A DNA stretch of 64,000 bases from Brevibacillus fluminis (lineage in GTDB: Bacteria; Bacillota; Bacilli; Brevibacillales; Brevibacillaceae): the NCBI RefSeq assembly GCF_003710825.1, contig NZ_RHHQ01000006.1, forward strand, positions 124,001 to 188,000, written 5' to 3'. The notes below the pieces were generated by a model that was not told where the DNA came from, did not search any database, and was given only the letters and a program-made list of their open reading frames with translations. Positions 1-10,269 of the stretch are shown here, one piece after another. Positions within the stretch are counted from its first letter, which is position 1. Each line of letters starts with the position of its first letter. Made by a program: the position numbers and the translations under genes.

Positions 1-29
1 TGAATGGCCAGGTAGTATACAACGGATAA
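1..29 (+). CDS. pyrC: Dihydroorotase, C-terminal end only (partial)
   Basis: An open frame enters from the left edge and ends with TAA at 27-29. Its last residues read NGQVVYNG, the kind of beta-strand ending (V-x-G-x-V-V-Y) usual at the C-terminus of dihydroorotases. In Bacillales pyrC lies directly before carA, and only 15 bases separate this stop from the carA start, so a pyrC end is the natural reading. Only eight codons are visible, so the call rests on position and the final motif. Confidence 0.55.
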
Positions 30-44
30 AGAGGAGGCGGCAAC

Positions 45-1133
45 ATGCGCGCAAGGCTGATTTTGGAAGATGGAACGGTATGTGTAGGGAAAGCAATCGG
101 AGCTACATCGGAATCGATTGGCGAGGTTGTATTTAATACAGGTTTGACAGGCTATCAGGAGGTTATCTCCGACCCGTCCTACTGCGGACAAATCGTCGTA
201 ATGACCTATCCACTGGTAGGCAACTACGGGATCAACCGTGACGATTTCGAATCGGTGCGCCCGTTCATCCACGGGTTTGTCGTACGCGAGCACTGCGATG
301 TGCCAAGCAACTGGCGGAACTCCAAGACGCTCGACGAGCTGTTGAAAATGTACGATATCCCAGGCATCGCGGGCGTTGATACACGCATGCTGACGCGGAA
401 AATCCGTCATTTCGGTACATTGCGCGGAATCATTACCACGAGCGAGGCGCCGGCGGAAGAGCTGATTGCGACCTTGCAGGCAAGCAAGCTGATGACTGAT
501 CAAGTTTCGCGCGTCTCCACCAAGAGTGTGTTCTCCAGCCCTGGCAACGGGCATCGTATCGCACTGGTCGATTTCGGTTCCAAGCACGGCATTTTGCGCG
601 AGCTGACCAAGCGCGGCTGCGATGTGGTGGTTGTTCCTTACAACACGACTGCGGAAGAAATCCGCCGCATCGAGCCGGACGGCATCATGCTCTCCAATGG
701 CCCTGGCGACCCGAAAGATGTGCCGGAAGCGATCCAAATGATCCGTGACATCTTGGGCGAGTATCCGCTGTTCGGCATCTGCCTCGGACACCAGCTGCTG
801 TCGCTCGCGAAAGGCGCAGACACACAAAAAATGAAATTCGGCCACCGCGGTGGAAACCAACCGGTGAAAGAACTGACCACAGGTCGCACATACATCACTT
901 CACAAAACCACGGCTATGCCGTAACGGCAGAGTCGATTGAAGGAACAGGGCTTGAAGTCACGCACATTTCCTTGAACGACGATACCATCGAAGGCGTGCG
1001 CGACGTCGCAAACCGCGCGTTCTCGGTACAGTACCATCCAGAGGCGGCGCCGGGTCCATACGATTCCGGTTACCTGTTCGATCAATTCCTCGATATGATT
1101 GCGAAAGCGAAGGAGGCCAAAACACATGCCTAA
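45..1133 (+). CDS. carA: Carbamoyl-phosphate synthase small (glutaminase) subunit
   Basis: CarA hydrolyses glutamine and passes ammonia to the large subunit for carbamoyl phosphate, the first precursor of UMP. The 362-residue product has the small-subunit N-terminal domain (LILEDG, then [13 protein letters not shown]) and a class I glutamine amidotransferase domain with the nucleophile elbow GICLGHQ (Cys about residue 246) and the His-Pro-Glu pair of the triad near 331-333. The ATG follows the ribosome site GAGGAGG. It overlaps the carB start by 8 bases, so the two are probably translationally coupled. In B. subtilis this copy (pyrAA) sits in the PyrR-attenuated pyr operon; the leader lies outside the window. 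Confidence 0.97.
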   Translation: MRARLILEDGTVCVGKAIGATSESIGEVVFNTGLTGYQEVISDPSYCGQIVVMTYPLVGNYGINRDDFESVRPFIHGFVVREHCDVPSNWRNSKTLDELLKMYDIPGIAGVDTRMLTRKIRHFGTLRGIITTSEAPAEELIATLQASKLMTDQVSRVSTKSVFSSPGNGHRIALVDFGSKHGILRELTKRGCDVVVVPYNTTAEEIRRIEPDGIMLSNGPGDPKDVPEAIQMIRDILGEYPLFGICLGHQLLSLAKGADTQKMKFGHRGGNQPVKELTTGRTYITSQNHGYAVTAESIEGTGLEVTHISLNDDTIEGVRDVANRAFSVQYHPEAAPGPYDSGYLFDQFLDMIAKAKEAKTHA

Positions 1134-4100
1134 AAATACAGACTTGAAAAAAATTCTCGTGATTGGCTCCGGTCCAATCGTAATCGGCCAAGCGGCAGAG
1201 TTTGACTATGCAGGTACACAAGCGTGCCAAGCACTGAAGGAAGAGGGCATGGAGGTTATTTTGATCAACTCCAACCCAGCTACCATCATGACCGATACCA
1301 ACATGGCGGACAAAGTGTATATCGAGCCAATCACGCTTGAATTCGTCGAGCGCGTCATCCGTCAGGAAAAGCCAGACGGCCTTCTGCCGACCTTGGGCGG
1401 ACAGACTGGTCTAAACATGGCGGTCGCACTTGCAGAAGCGGGCGTCCTGGAGCGCGAAAACGTGAAGCTGCTGGGAACCAACCTCGACTCGATCAAGCAA
1501 GCGGAAGACCGTGAACTGTTCCGTGCCCTGATGAATGAACTGAAAGAGCCAGTGCCAGACTCCGTGATTGTCAGCACGATTGAAGAAGCGGTTGATTTCG
1601 CGAATGAGATCGGCTATCCGATCATCGTGCGCCCGGCTTACACATTGGGCGGAACTGGCGGCGGTATTTGCGATGATGAAGAATCGCTCCGCGACATCGT
1701 GGCGAGCGGACTGAAATACTCGCCGATCACCCAATGCCTGATCGAAAAAAGCATCGCTGGCATGAAGGAAGTCGAGTACGAGGTCATGCGCGATGCCAAC
1801 GACAACTGCATCGTAGTCTGCAACATGGAAAACATCGACCCTGTCGGAGTTCATACTGGGGACAGTATCGTCGTAGCACCGAGCCAAACGCTGTCTGACC
1901 GTGAATATCAAATGCTGCGCTCTTCTGCACTGAACATCATCCGCGCACTCGGGATCGAGGGCGGCTGCAACGTGCAATATGCGCTTGATCCATACAGCTT
2001 CCAATACTATGTCATCGAGGTAAACCCGCGCGTGAGCCGTTCCTCGGCGCTCGCATCCAAAGCGACCGGTTACCCGATCGCCAAAATGGCAGCGAAAATC
2101 GCCATCGGCTACACGCTCGACGAGCTGAAAAACCCGGTGACAGGCCAAACATACGCATGCTTTGAACCAACGCTGGACTATATCGTCAGCAAAATCCCGC
2201 GCTGGCCGTTTGATAAATTCCAATCGGCGAACCGCAAGCTCGGCACGCAAATGAAAGCGACAGGCGAGGTCATGGCGATCGGCCGCACCTTGGAAGAATC
2301 GATTATGAAAGCCGTTCGTTCCTTGGAAGTGGGCGCATACCACCTGGAAATGAAAGAGGCTGCATCTATCTCCGAAGAAGAGCTGAGAAAACGCCTGGTC
2401 ACACCTGACGATGAGCGCTTGTTCCTGGTGTGCGAGGCGCTGCGTCGTGGCTACTCAATCGATGCGATCCACAGCTTGACCAAGATCGACCTGTTCTTCC
2501 TTCACAAATTCGCCAACATCGTCGAGATGGAAAAAACGATAGCGGAAAGCGGAATCGACGTAGAAACGCTGTACGATGCGAAGCGGATGGGCTTTACCGA
2601 CCGCAAAATCGCCGAGCTTTCCGGCAAGGCGGAAGTGGACGTGCGCAGCCTGCGTGAGCAGCATGGCTTTATCCCGGTCTACAAAATGGTAGACACTTGC
2701 GCAGCCGAGTTCGAAGCTGCGACACCATACTACTACTCGACCTATGAGCAAGAGGATGAGCGCGTGGAAACAGGCAAGAAGCGCGTGATCGTGCTGGGCT
2801 CCGGTCCGATCCGGATCGGTCAAGGAATCGAGTTCGACTATGCGACCGTCCATGCGGTATGGGCGATTAAAGAAGCAGGCTACGAGGCTGTCATCGTCAA
2901 CAACAACCCGGAAACCGTATCGACCGACTTCAATACATCCGACCGTCTGTATTTCGAGCCGCTCTACATCGAAGATGTCATGAACATCATCGACAAAGAA
3001 AAACCGGAAGGCGTCATCGTCCAGTTCGGCGGACAAACAGCAATCAACCTGGCTGACAAGCTGGAAGCGCGCGGTGTGAAAATTTTGGGTACCAGCCTGG
3101 AAAACATCGATGCAGCGGAAAACCGCGAAAAATTCGAAGCGCTCTTGCGCGAGCTGAATATGGCACAGCCGCTTGGCAAAACGGTCTTCTCCGTCGCGGA
3201 AGCGGTGAACGTAGCGGAAGAGCTCGGCTTCCCGGTACTGGTGCGCCCGTCCTATGTACTCGGCGGACGTGCGATGGAAATCGTCTATAACCAGCAAGAG
3301 CTGTCTTCCTACATGGAGCAAGCGGTAAAAATCAACCCAGAGCAGCCTGTCCTAATCGACCGCTACATGCAAGGAACGGAAGCGGAAGTAGATGCGATCT
3401 GCGACGGCGAGAACGTCCTGATCCCTGGCATCATGGAACATATCGAACGCGCAGGCGTGCACTCCGGCGACTCGATTGCGGTTTATCCGCCGCAATCGCT
3501 CTCTGAAGAGATCAAGCAAGAGTTGATCGAAATGACGACGAAGCTAGCGCGTGCCCTGCAGATCAAAGGCTTGCTCAACATCCAGTTCGTCATTTACAAA
3601 GATCGCCCATATGTGATCGAGGTGAACCCGCGTTCGTCCCGTACGGTGCCGTTCCTGTCCAAAGTGACAGGTATCCCGATGGCAAACATCGCGACAAAAG
3701 CGATCATGGGCCAATCGATCCCAGAGCAAGGCTTTGCGACGGGTTATCATCCAGAAGAAAAAATCGTCTCCGTCAAAGTACCGGTCTTCTCGTTCGCCAA
3801 GCTGCGCCGCGTCGACATTACGCTCGGACCGGAAATGAAGTCGACAGGCGAGGTAATGGGCCGTGAAACGACGTTGGCTAAAGCGCTGTACAAAGGGCTG
3901 ATCGCCGCAGGCATGAACATCCCGACAAAAGGCTCGCTTCTGGTAACGGTGGCGGACAAAGACAAGGAAGAATCGCTTGAGATCATCAAAGGCTTCCAAC
4001 GCATCGGCTTCCGCATCATCGCGACGACGGGAACAGCGGATTATCTCGAACAAACAGGCCTCAGCGTGACGCGCGTACAAAAACTGGCAGAAGGTGTACC

Positions 4101-4338
4101 GAACATCCTCGATATGATTCGCACCGGCCAGGCTAATATCGTGATCAACACGCTGACAAAAGGCAAAACGCCTCAGCGCGACGGCTTCCGTATCCGCCGC
4201 GAAGCAGTGGAGAACGGCATTCCGTGCCTGACGTCCCTCGATACCGCGAAAGCGCTCCTGCACGTCCTGGAAACGATCACGTTCCAGACAGAAGCGATGC
4301 CGCAAATGAATCTCGGCAAATCAGCCGTGACGGTATAA
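1126..4338 (+). CDS. carB: Carbamoyl-phosphate synthase large subunit
   Basis: This 1070-residue protein makes carbamoyl phosphate from bicarbonate, ammonia and two ATP. Two homologous ATP-grasp halves are visible: the first opens with [20 protein letters not shown], the second near residue 556 with [20 protein letters not shown], and each has the FGGQT/LGGQTG and EVNPR(V/S)SRSSA/SRT motifs. A C-terminal MGS-like allosteric domain follows ([20 protein letters not shown]). I chose the ATG at 1126, inside the end of carA, because AGGAGG lies at 1111-1116; an upstream TTG in frame has no such site. The next gene is pyrF; pyrK and pyrD are not present between them. Confidence 0.97.
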   Translation: MPKNTDLKKILVIGSGPIVIGQAAEFDYAGTQACQALKEEGMEVILINSNPATIMTDTNMADKVYIEPITLEFVERVIRQEKPDGLLPTLGGQTGLNMAVALAEAGVLERENVKLLGTNLDSIKQAEDRELFRALMNELKEPVPDSVIVSTIEEAVDFANEIGYPIIVRPAYTLGGTGGGICDDEESLRDIVASGLKYSPITQCLIEKSIAGMKEVEYEVMRDANDNCIVVCNMENIDPVGVHTGDSIVVAPSQTLSDREYQMLRSSALNIIRALGIEGGCNVQYALDPYSFQYYVIEVNPRVSRSSALASKATGYPIAKMAAKIAIGYTLDELKNPVTGQTYACFEPTLDYIVSKIPRWPFDKFQSANRKLGTQMKATGEVMAIGRTLEESIMKAVRSLEVGAYHLEMKEAASISEEELRKRLVTPDDERLFLVCEALRRGYSIDAIHSLTKIDLFFLHKFANIVEMEKTIAESGIDVETLYDAKRMGFTDRKIAELSGKAEVDVRSLREQHGFIPVYKMVDTCAAEFEAATPYYYSTYEQEDERVETGKKRVIVLGSGPIRIGQGIEFDYATVHAVWAIKEAGYEAVIVNNNPETVSTDFNTSDRLYFEPLYIEDVMNIIDKEKPEGVIVQFGGQTAINLADKLEARGVKILGTSLENIDAAENREKFEALLRELNMAQPLGKTVFSVAEAVNVAEELGFPVLVRPSYVLGGRAMEIVYNQQELSSYMEQAVKINPEQPVLIDRYMQGTEAEVDAICDGENVLIPGIMEHIERAGVHSGDSIAVYPPQSLSEEIKQELIEMTTKLARALQIKGLLNIQFVIYKDRPYVIEVNPRSSRTVPFLSKVTGIPMANIATKAIMGQSIPEQGFATGYHPEEKIVSVKVPVFSFAKLRRVDITLGPEMKSTGEVMGRETTLAKALYKGLIAAGMNIPTKGSLLVTVADKDKEESLEIIKGFQRIGFRIIATTGTADYLEQTGLSVTRVQKLAEGVPNILDMIRTGQANIVINTLTKGKTPQRDGFRIRREAVENGIPCLTSLDTAKALLHVLETITFQTEAMPQMNLGKSAVTV

Positions 4339-4356
4339 AAGGGAGGAAACGAAAGC

Positions 4357-5082
4357 ATGACAGATTTTCGCGAACGGATCATTCTAGCGCTCGATTTCGG
4401 ATCGCCTGAAGAAGCGTATGCTTGCTTAGACCGGCTTACGGGTGATGTGAAGTATGTCAAGGTCGGCATGGAGCTGTTTTACGCAGCGGGCCCAGCGATC
4501 GTCTCCACATTGAAAGAACGCGGCTTCAAGGTGTTCGTCGACCTGAAAATCCACGACATTCCCAATACGGCCCAAGGCGCGATGCGCAGTCTAGCGCGCC
4601 TCGGTGCCGATATGATGAACGTGCATGCGGCAGGTGGCGTGAAAATGATGGCAGCAGCTCGCGAAGGAGTGGAACAGGGGACGCCGGCAGGCTCCCCGCG
4701 CCCGCTCCTGATCGGTGTCACCATGTTGACCTCCACCAGTGAGGATGTAATGAACAGCCAGCTTCTCATTCCAGGCAAGCTGGAAGACACCGTCGCAGGC
4801 TATGCGGCGTTTACGAAAGAGGCAGGGCTTGATGGGGTAGTGGCTTCCCCGCTGGAAGTTCCACTGATCAAAGAGACGTGCGGCACAAGCTTCGTCACCG
4901 TGACTCCGGGCATCCGTCCGGCAGGCTCGGCAAAAGGTGACCAGACCCGTGTGACGACACCGGAGGAAGCGCTCTTGACCTTGAATAGCGACTACATTGT
5001 GATCGGTCGAGCGATTACCGGCGCAGTTGATCCGCGTGCAGCCTGGAACGACATGATCGATTCACTGAAAGCATCGAGATAG
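4357..5082 (+). CDS. pyrF: Orotidine 5'-phosphate decarboxylase
   Basis: PyrF decarboxylates OMP to UMP, the last step of de novo pyrimidine synthesis. The 241-residue product has the TIM-barrel signature with the catalytic Asp-Lys-Asp array in [11 protein letters not shown] (D62, K64, D67), the N-terminal LALDF strand and the phosphate-binding end TPGIRPAG. Length is usual for the family. GGGAGG lies before the ATG, 18 bases after the carB stop, so it is part of the same operon. Confidence 0.97.
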   Translation: MTDFRERIILALDFGSPEEAYACLDRLTGDVKYVKVGMELFYAAGPAIVSTLKERGFKVFVDLKIHDIPNTAQGAMRSLARLGADMMNVHAAGGVKMMAAAREGVEQGTPAGSPRPLLIGVTMLTSTSEDVMNSQLLIPGKLEDTVAGYAAFTKEAGLDGVVASPLEVPLIKETCGTSFVTVTPGIRPAGSAKGDQTRVTTPEEALLTLNSDYIVIGRAITGAVDPRAAWNDMIDSLKASR

Positions 5083-5101
5083 AAAAAGGGAGGATACAAT
5101 C

Positions 5102-5743
5102 ATGAGTCAAATTGCGTCTATTGCGAAAGAGGTGGCATCCCACCTGCTAACTATCGGAGCGGTGCATCTGCGCCCAGAGGAGCCGTTCACCTGGACGTCC
5201 GGGATCAAATCGCCGATCTATTGCGATAACCGCATCACGATGTCTCATCCCGAGATTCGCAGCAAAATTGCCGATGCTTTCGTGCAAACGATCCGCGAGC
5301 GTTTTCCTGATGCGGAAGTGATCGCGGGCACGGCGACGGCAGGTATCCCGCACGCGGCTTGGATCGCTGACAAAATGGGGCTGCCGATGATTTACGTGCG
5401 CGACAAGGCGAAAGGCCACGGCCGTCAAAATCAGATCGAAGGTAGCCTTACCAAAGGACAAAAAGTGGTAGTCATCGAGGATTTGATTTCGACCGGCGGC
5501 AGCTCGCTGAAAGCAGCACAAGCAGTGCAGGCGGAAGGGGCGGACGTGCTCGGCGTGGTTGCGATCTTCTCCTACCAGTTCCCAGATGCTGAAGCGCTTT
5601 TCAACGAAGCAGGCGTGCCGTTTACCACGCTGTCCAACTACACCGAGCTGCTCGCTGTCGCAAAAGAGCAAGGTATCATCACACCTGAGCAGGAGAATGT
5701 GCTGGTAGAATGGCGCAAATCGCCACGGACGTTTTTTGCCTAA
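5102..5743 (+). CDS. pyrE: Orotate phosphoribosyltransferase
   Basis: PyrE joins orotate to PRPP to give OMP. The 213-residue type I phosphoribosyltransferase shows the orotate loop ([16 protein letters not shown], residues 29-44), the flexible catalytic lysine loop ([15 protein letters not shown]) and the PRPP motif [15 protein letters not shown] at 122-136. GGGAGG precedes the ATG. It is the last gene of the pyr operon here and is followed within 30 bases by a terminator. Confidence 0.97.
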   Translation: MSQIASIAKEVASHLLTIGAVHLRPEEPFTWTSGIKSPIYCDNRITMSHPEIRSKIADAFVQTIRERFPDAEVIAGTATAGIPHAAWIADKMGLPMIYVRDKAKGHGRQNQIEGSLTKGQKVVVIEDLISTGGSSLKAAQAVQAEGADVLGVVAIFSYQFPDAEALFNEAGVPFTTLSNYTELLAVAKEQGIITPEQENVLVEWRKSPRTFFA

Positions 5744-5770
5744 TCCTGCTAGACAGCACAACAAACGATA

Positions 5771-5799
5771 AAGAGTCACCCTTAGGGGTGGCTCTTTTT
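5771..5799 (+). terminator. Rho-independent terminator of the pyr operon
   Basis: AGAGTCACCC and GGGTGGCTCT pair around a short loop (one G-T pair) and are followed by a T-run. It sits 27 bases after pyrE. Confidence 0.85.
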
Positions 5800-5814
5800 A
5801 TTGAACAAGCACAC

Positions 5815-5848
5815 AAAAAAGCACCGCCGGAATGGTTCCGGACGGTGC
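5815..5848 (-). terminator. Terminator of the ccdC-like gene
   Basis: GCACCG-CCGGAA pairs with TTCCGG-ACGGTGC with one bulged base. On the minus strand the stem is followed by a T-run, so it ends transcripts of the leftward gene. Confidence 0.8.
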
Positions 5849-5863
5849 ATCGCGTAAGCAGGC

Positions 5864-6340
5864 TCAAAAGCTCGCTTGTTTTTTCATCAATTTGCGGTAC
5901 ATCACGGCCATCGCTACGCGCCATGGCATGATCATGCCGAATGCGAGGACAAAGAACAACCCCGCAGTCTGCATTGCGGAAAAGATTGGCTCGATCTCCT
6001 CTCGCAATGTGATACGAACGATCAAGAGACCGACCAAAATGAAGAAAAACGCCTTGGATCGTTTCAAGTACACATCGCTGCCGACCAATTCAAAGCGAGA
6101 TGTGAGAATCAGCGGAATGGAAAAGATCACGCCGACGCAAAAAGCGATCAGATCATAACTGATTGACGTGGTCGTATCCGGCAGCACAAACATCAAGAAT
6201 CCGGTCGACATGAAAAACGGTGGAGCTATGATTTTTCGAAAGGAAATCGGCTTTCTCGCCGCGCGCATGCGAATGAAAATCATCGAGGTCGCCATCAAAA
6301 GCGCCACGATCATAGATATCGTTTGTAACGTAGGATGCAT
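5864..6340 (-). CDS. CcdC-like integral membrane protein (DUF1453 type)
   Basis: The 158-residue product is almost entirely membrane helices: an N-terminal segment (SMIVALLMATSMIFI), a conserved RKIIAPPFFMSTGFLMF region, then further helices near YDLIAFCVGVIFSIPLILTSRF, FFFILVGLLIV and LFFVLAFGMIMPW. This architecture and the RKII-PP motif fit the CcdC family, named from a Bacillus gene next to cytochrome c biogenesis genes but of unproven function. I start at the ATG that encodes MHPTLQ rather than an earlier in-frame start because AGGAGC lies just before it. It stands alone, convergent with pyrE. Confidence 0.7.
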   Translation of the reverse strand: MHPTLQTISMIVALLMATSMIFIRMRAARKPISFRKIIAPPFFMSTGFLMFVLPDTTTSISYDLIAFCVGVIFSIPLILTSRFELVGSDVYLKRSKAFFFILVGLLIVRITLREEIEPIFSAMQTAGLFFVLAFGMIMPWRVAMAVMYRKLMKKQASF

Positions 6341-6452
6341 TCGATCTGCTCCTTTCAATCCTGATTGCGAATTTCGGTAGAAAACCTCTCGTTTACTAGT
6401 GTACTCTTTTTCGAAAAAAGCGCAATGGATTCATTTGTGAATCAAGGAGGAA

Positions 6453-7673
6453 TCAGCCTGAGATCTCATGATTAGATAGCTGGTGCTGACGGACGTCCAC
6501 GGGATGCCGCTTGCCATAGACGAGCGAGAAAACACCCATGAAGAAGGTCGCCCCGCACATTACCCACATGAAGCCGTTTAGTCCAATCAAATCGAGGCAT
6601 GCCCCTGTCATTATGACAGAAACCTGGATCAGGACGCGCTCGAGCATTCCTTTGAAGGCGAAGAACCGGCCATGGGTATCGTCAGGCAGCCGCTTCTGGA
6701 ATATCGTCGTCACGGAAGGGAAGAAAAATGCGACGGTGACACCAAACAAGGCAAATCCGACGAGTACGATCAATCGGCTTTCGGCGAAGGAAAGGAAAAA
6801 CTGGGACAGCGCAAACACAAACAACAGCATCGAGGAGAACTGCACTAGGTTACGGTTGCCGATCAACTGTTTGCTGATAAGCCCTGCGATCAGGATGCTC
6901 GTTCCCTCCACGGTATAAATCCAGCCCATCACCTCAGGCGAATGCTGAATCTCGCTGTATTTGAGCACGAGCAGATTGAAGCCGCCGAGCAGCAGAGTGA
7001 TGATGAACGTATTGCAAAGCCCGATAATGACGGCAGGTTCCCGCTTGATCAAGGAAAACACCTCGGAAAAGCGCATCGCCTGTTTTGGGCGAGCTTTTGT
7101 TTCCGTTTGCTTAGGAATCGTCATCCACAGCGTGGCGACCGCAAGAAAGATATTTGCTGCAAACGTGAACCAATAGAGCTGGTCAAGGGCGAGCGAGGCG
7201 ACCAGCACACCACCGAGCGCTGTTCCCCCAATGCGCGAGATCGTGGTCACATTCAGGTAAATGCTGTTACCGCGCAACAACTCGGATGGGCCGAGAATGG
7301 CTGGCAACGAAGATTGCACAGCGGGCAAGTAAAATGCATTGGATGCTTGTTGTATCACCAGGGCACAAATCATGATGAAGATCGATTGGTGGTCGATGGC
7401 GGGGATCATCAAGAGCGGACTGGCGCAGCGGAGCAGGCTTGAGGTAAACAAGATTTTTTTCTTATCGCTGCGGTCGATCAAGGCGCCTGCTTTTGGCGAA
7501 AGCAGCACGCCTGCCATCAACCCCGCCATCAAGATGAGCCCCTTCACGGTGTCGGACGGAACGATATGCTGCATGAACTGCAGATTGCCGATAATAAAAA
7601 TCCACAGCCCTGCCCCCGCAATGCTTTCGCCAATCATCAGTAAAAGAAAGGTGCGATTGCGTAATAAGTTCAT
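6453..7673 (-). CDS. Major facilitator superfamily transporter (macrolide-efflux-like)
   Basis: The 406-residue protein has about twelve hydrophobic segments in two halves and the loop 2-3 motif region GALIDRSDKKKILF typical of MFS exporters. The N-terminus (LLRNRTFLLLMIGESIAGAGLWIF) resembles the MefA/Cmr-like MFS_3 group often annotated as drug exporters. I start at the ATG at 7673, preceded by GGGAG, rather than the TTG further up. No regulator adjoins it, and the substrate cannot be read from sequence. Confidence 0.8.
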   Translation of the reverse strand: MNLLRNRTFLLLMIGESIAGAGLWIFIIGNLQFMQHIVPSDTVKGLILMAGLMAGVLLSPKAGALIDRSDKKKILFTSSLLRCASPLLMIPAIDHQSIFIMICALVIQQASNAFYLPAVQSSLPAILGPSELLRGNSIYLNVTTISRIGGTALGGVLVASLALDQLYWFTFAANIFLAVATLWMTIPKQTETKARPKQAMRFSEVFSLIKREPAVIIGLCNTFIITLLLGGFNLLVLKYSEIQHSPEVMGWIYTVEGTSILIAGLISKQLIGNRNLVQFSSMLLFVFALSQFFLSFAESRLIVLVGFALFGVTVAFFFPSVTTIFQKRLPDDTHGRFFAFKGMLERVLIQVSVIMTGACLDLIGLNGFMWVMCGATFFMGVFSLVYGKRHPVDVRQHQLSNHEISG

Positions 7674-7789
7674 CTTGGTCGATTCTCCCAAATAATCAAA
7701 AATTTTTTATTGGCACAGTATAACATAAGCACCAACTGCAAACAATAAAACGATCATGTCACTACGCTTTGTGTGAGGTGGGCTGAGAG

Positions 7790-8476
7790 TTGCACCGTAC
7801 GCACTTGCTTCGTCTTGCCATATCTTACGGGATACTCGGGACAAGCGCCGTTTGGGTCGGGCTTGTCTGGCTGCAAAGTCTGATGGCCACGTTTATTCTC
7901 TTTCATTTCTTGGTATGCTGCATGATTCCGATCGTACACGGAATTGGGGAAGGTAGTTTGCGAGCGCGGTGGAGCGAGGCATTTGCTATCTGGTTTACCA
8001 GGACGGAAGGGATTTTTGTCGGGATTGCGACAGGGACGGTACTGTGTCTCGCTGCCTTGTCGGGGCTTTATCTGCTCCTGCAAGTGGTGCCGGATAAGGA
8101 GCAAATTCGCCCCGTCTTGATTCGCTGGGGGCTCTCCGCTGATTGGCTGGGCCTTTTTTTTACCTATATCGTATTCGTGAATTCCTTGCTGGAGGAATTG
8201 ATGTGGCGCGGTTTTTTGTTGGAGCGTCTGGAACGGGTGGTGGCGCCGATGACCGCTATGCTGTTGAGCAGCTTTTTTTATGCGCTCTATCATGTAGTCA
8301 TCGGCACGGTGTTATTTGGCTGGAAATGGGGGGCAGTGATCACGGGAGCGGTCTTTTGCGTAGGGATGATGTGGGCGTATATAAAGCGTCGCCATCCCCC
8401 GATCTATGCCGTCTGGATCAGCCATTTGCTGGCAGACCTCGGCATTATGCTGGCGCTCAGCTGGTGGATCTTTTGA
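7790..8476 (+). CDS. CPBP (CAAX-like) intramembrane metalloprotease
   Basis: The 228-residue product has about six to seven membrane helices. It carries the CPBP/Abi motif 1 Glu-Glu-x-x-x-Arg in LLEELMWRGFLLERL and the later motifs FFYALYH and WISHLLAD, whose His residues with the Glu pair form the active site in this glutamic/metallo endopeptidase family. Members act as membrane proteases; in bacteria they are linked to bacteriocin immunity or processing, but many have unknown targets. The TTG start is supported by GAGGTGG upstream. Its 3' end overlaps the convergent DUF309 gene by 20 bases. Confidence 0.8.
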   Translation: MHRTHLLRLAISYGILGTSAVWVGLVWLQSLMATFILFHFLVCCMIPIVHGIGEGSLRARWSEAFAIWFTRTEGIFVGIATGTVLCLAALSGLYLLLQVVPDKEQIRPVLIRWGLSADWLGLFFTYIVFVNSLLEELMWRGFLLERLERVVAPMTAMLLSSFFYALYHVVIGTVLFGWKWGAVITGAVFCVGMMWAYIKRRHPPIYAVWISHLLADLGIMLALSWWIF

Positions 8477-8996
8477 GACGCTCAGCTGTTTTTCTGTCCA
8501 ATTCTTCTTTTCGTTTATCAATGACATCCCGGCGATCGCGAACGGTATGTTTGTTGCAAATGTACGCGTTGCCCAGATCGCTTGGACTGCCAAACACCAA
8601 GCCGCGCTCGTCGCAAAACTTTTGACAGTGCGCCAAAAGCGCCGGATCGGCAATCGGCAGGTCGATGCTGTGATAGACCTGCTGGCTGTCCAGTGCAGCT
8701 AGCCGCTCTTCCAATCGCTTGAGTAGCTCATCAGACGCTAGCCCCAATTGTTGCAGCGTGTCTGGATTCGCCTGCAAAATGTCGTATGCGGAAGCGAGCA
8801 TTTTCCGCGCGCCACTGAAATTGTTGCGCCGCTGGTGATACAGCGAGACGGCGATCTGAATCAATCCTACCCACGTGCTGTGTTTGCCACGGTCAGGCAA
8901 GCTCTTCCAATACTCTTCCAAAATCTCATGGCATTCAAAATAATCTCGGTCGGTGTGAAAATGAATCAAATAGTCTACGTAAGCGTTGGGATACAT
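8457..8996 (-). CDS. DUF309 family protein (YpuF-like)
   Basis: The 179-residue soluble protein starts with YVDYLIHFHTDRDYFECHEILEEYWK, the DUF309 signature (F-x-x-R-D-Y-F-x-C-H-E-I-L-E-x-x-W), followed by WVGLIQIAVSLYHQRRNNFSGA. This is a small all-helical family of unknown biochemical role, common in Bacillota. AAGGAGA is well spaced before the ATG at 8996, which excludes a longer start. The lysine/arginine-rich tail overlaps the end of the convergent CPBP gene. Confidence 0.8.
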   Translation of the reverse strand: MYPNAYVDYLIHFHTDRDYFECHEILEEYWKSLPDRGKHSTWVGLIQIAVSLYHQRRNNFSGARKMLASAYDILQANPDTLQQLGLASDELLKRLEERLAALDSQQVYHSIDLPIADPALLAHCQKFCDERGLVFGSPSDLGNAYICNKHTVRDRRDVIDKRKEELDRKTAERLKRSTS

Positions 8997-9164
8997 CGCG
9001 TTATCTCCTTTTCTAGTGCCAGATCGGAATCTTCTTGGCAGACTGCGCTGGCGGCGCTTAGCAGCCTGATCCCGGAACAAATGTCTGAAGAGGCATAGGT
9101 TTTGATCAAGACGAGCTCCAGTCCCGCATAGACTTTAGCAAAGCGGGGAATGGAGGGATTAGTC

Positions 9165-9890
9165 ATGGTGAAGAAATGGTTGCTCACAGGCTTGCTGGCA
9201 TGCTCGCTCTCATCAGTCGCTTACGCTGACGCGTCAAGTAAGCCGAATGGAGCGGCAGCTGTCGCAGGTGCAGTGGTTTTTCTCCCTGCCCAAACGGTCA
9301 TGCAGCAGTATGACGTGGACCTCTTTTATCATTATAACTCACAAATGTTCCTCATGATGAGCGGAAACAACTCGGTTTATTTCCAGGTAAACCAACCAGT
9401 TCTCTATATAAACGGCAAGCAAGTGCGGTCAGGCGTTTTTGCAAAATATGAAAATGGCGCGCTGATGATTCCGGCCAGGTATTTGACGGATGGCCTGCAA
9501 ATTGTCCTAAAACCCCAAGGACAGGAAGCGCAACAAAAGGCGGATGGGGCGACAGCATCGGGGCTTTTTCACAAGTGGCAGCTGTTTCTCCCTGGCATCG
9601 CATGGGAAACGCATCCGAATTCCGGCCAAAGCACCATTTACCAGGGCGCAGATACGTTGCAGGGCTCATTGGATATCCATGCCGATGGCACCTATGAATG
9701 GATCAGCTCGCGTGACAACAAAACGATCACAGGCGTGTGGACGCGGACCGACAGTATGGAGGAACCGATTTTGCTGCTGCAAGGCGAAGGGGGAGACGAC
9801 TATCGGATCGGGATTTACAAAGGAGCGCTTTTCATCAAGGCGAAAAGTAGCGGTTGGCTGTATTACCTTTCAGGCAGGTTGCTTCCGTAA
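9165..9890 (+). CDS. Secreted protein with copper-amine-oxidase-N-like (stalk) domain
   Basis: The 241-residue product begins with a clear signal peptide (MVKKWLLTGLLACSLSSVAYA) and probable cleavage after AYA. Residues of about 45-115 contain the pattern VNQPVLYINGKQV...MIPARYLTDGL, typical of the stalk domain repeated in many extracellular Bacillales proteins. The C-terminal half (GSLDIHADGTYEWISSRDNKTITGVW) resembles a small beta-sheet domain of lipocalin-like or META type. The ATG at 9165 has GGAGGG seven bases upstream and is preferred over the ATG at 9150, which overlaps that site. Role unknown; likely wall-associated. Confidence 0.65.
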   Translation: MVKKWLLTGLLACSLSSVAYADASSKPNGAAAVAGAVVFLPAQTVMQQYDVDLFYHYNSQMFLMMSGNNSVYFQVNQPVLYINGKQVRSGVFAKYENGALMIPARYLTDGLQIVLKPQGQEAQQKADGATASGLFHKWQLFLPGIAWETHPNSGQSTIYQGADTLQGSLDIHADGTYEWISSRDNKTITGVWTRTDSMEEPILLLQGEGGDDYRIGIYKGALFIKAKSSGWLYYLSGRLLP

Positions 9891-9973
9891 TGGTTGAGGT
9901 GTGGCAAGCCTTGCAATTGACCGCAGACTGTAGTGAAATAAGAGAGAGAACCTAACAGAGAGTTGAGGATTGT

Positions 9974-10216
9974 ATGACAAGAGACGAAATTATGAATGCG
10001 TTACAAGCAAAACGGATGACAGAAGTGATTGAACTGGTGGAGGATGCAGAGACCGGCGAACTGGAAGAATTGGAATTGGTCGAGCATCTGGGGCTGATTG
10101 CGGATGAAGCGCTCAACCATGCCGTGCTGGCTTATCTGATGAGCAAAGGCGTGAAAATCACGTACTTGAGCCCGGAAGATTTTGATGATGAGGAAGAGGA
10201 CGGAGACGAAGACTGA
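9974..10216 (+). CDS. Small acidic protein of unknown function
   Basis: The 80-residue product is helical in its first two thirds and ends in a strongly acidic tail (DFDDEEEDGDED). The middle (DEALNHAVLAYLMSKGVKI) followed by the acidic run recalls the end of sigma-70 region 1.1 in primary sigma factors, which also mimics nucleic acid charge, but the similarity is short and unproven. GAG-rich sequence lies 10 or so bases upstream and a strong terminator follows 13 bases after the stop, so it is a monocistronic gene. Confidence 0.6.
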   Translation: MTRDEIMNALQAKRMTEVIELVEDAETGELEELELVEHLGLIADEALNHAVLAYLMSKGVKITYLSPEDFDDEEEDGDED

Positions 10217-10229
10217 TCGGCTCTATGGC

Positions 10230-10264
10230 AAACGTCAGGGATCAAACAACCCCTGACGTTTTTT
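10230..10264 (+). terminator. Terminator after the small acidic gene
   Basis: AACGTCAGGG and CCCTGACGTT form a perfect stem followed by TTTTTT. Confidence 0.9.
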
Positions 10265-10269
10265 GCTGC

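Noticed and set aside
1411-4305. Long minus-strand open frames opposite carB (up to about 310 codons)
   Set aside because: They mirror the codon pattern of carB, lack ribosome sites and show no recognisable protein family; they are shadows of a GC-rich coding strand.
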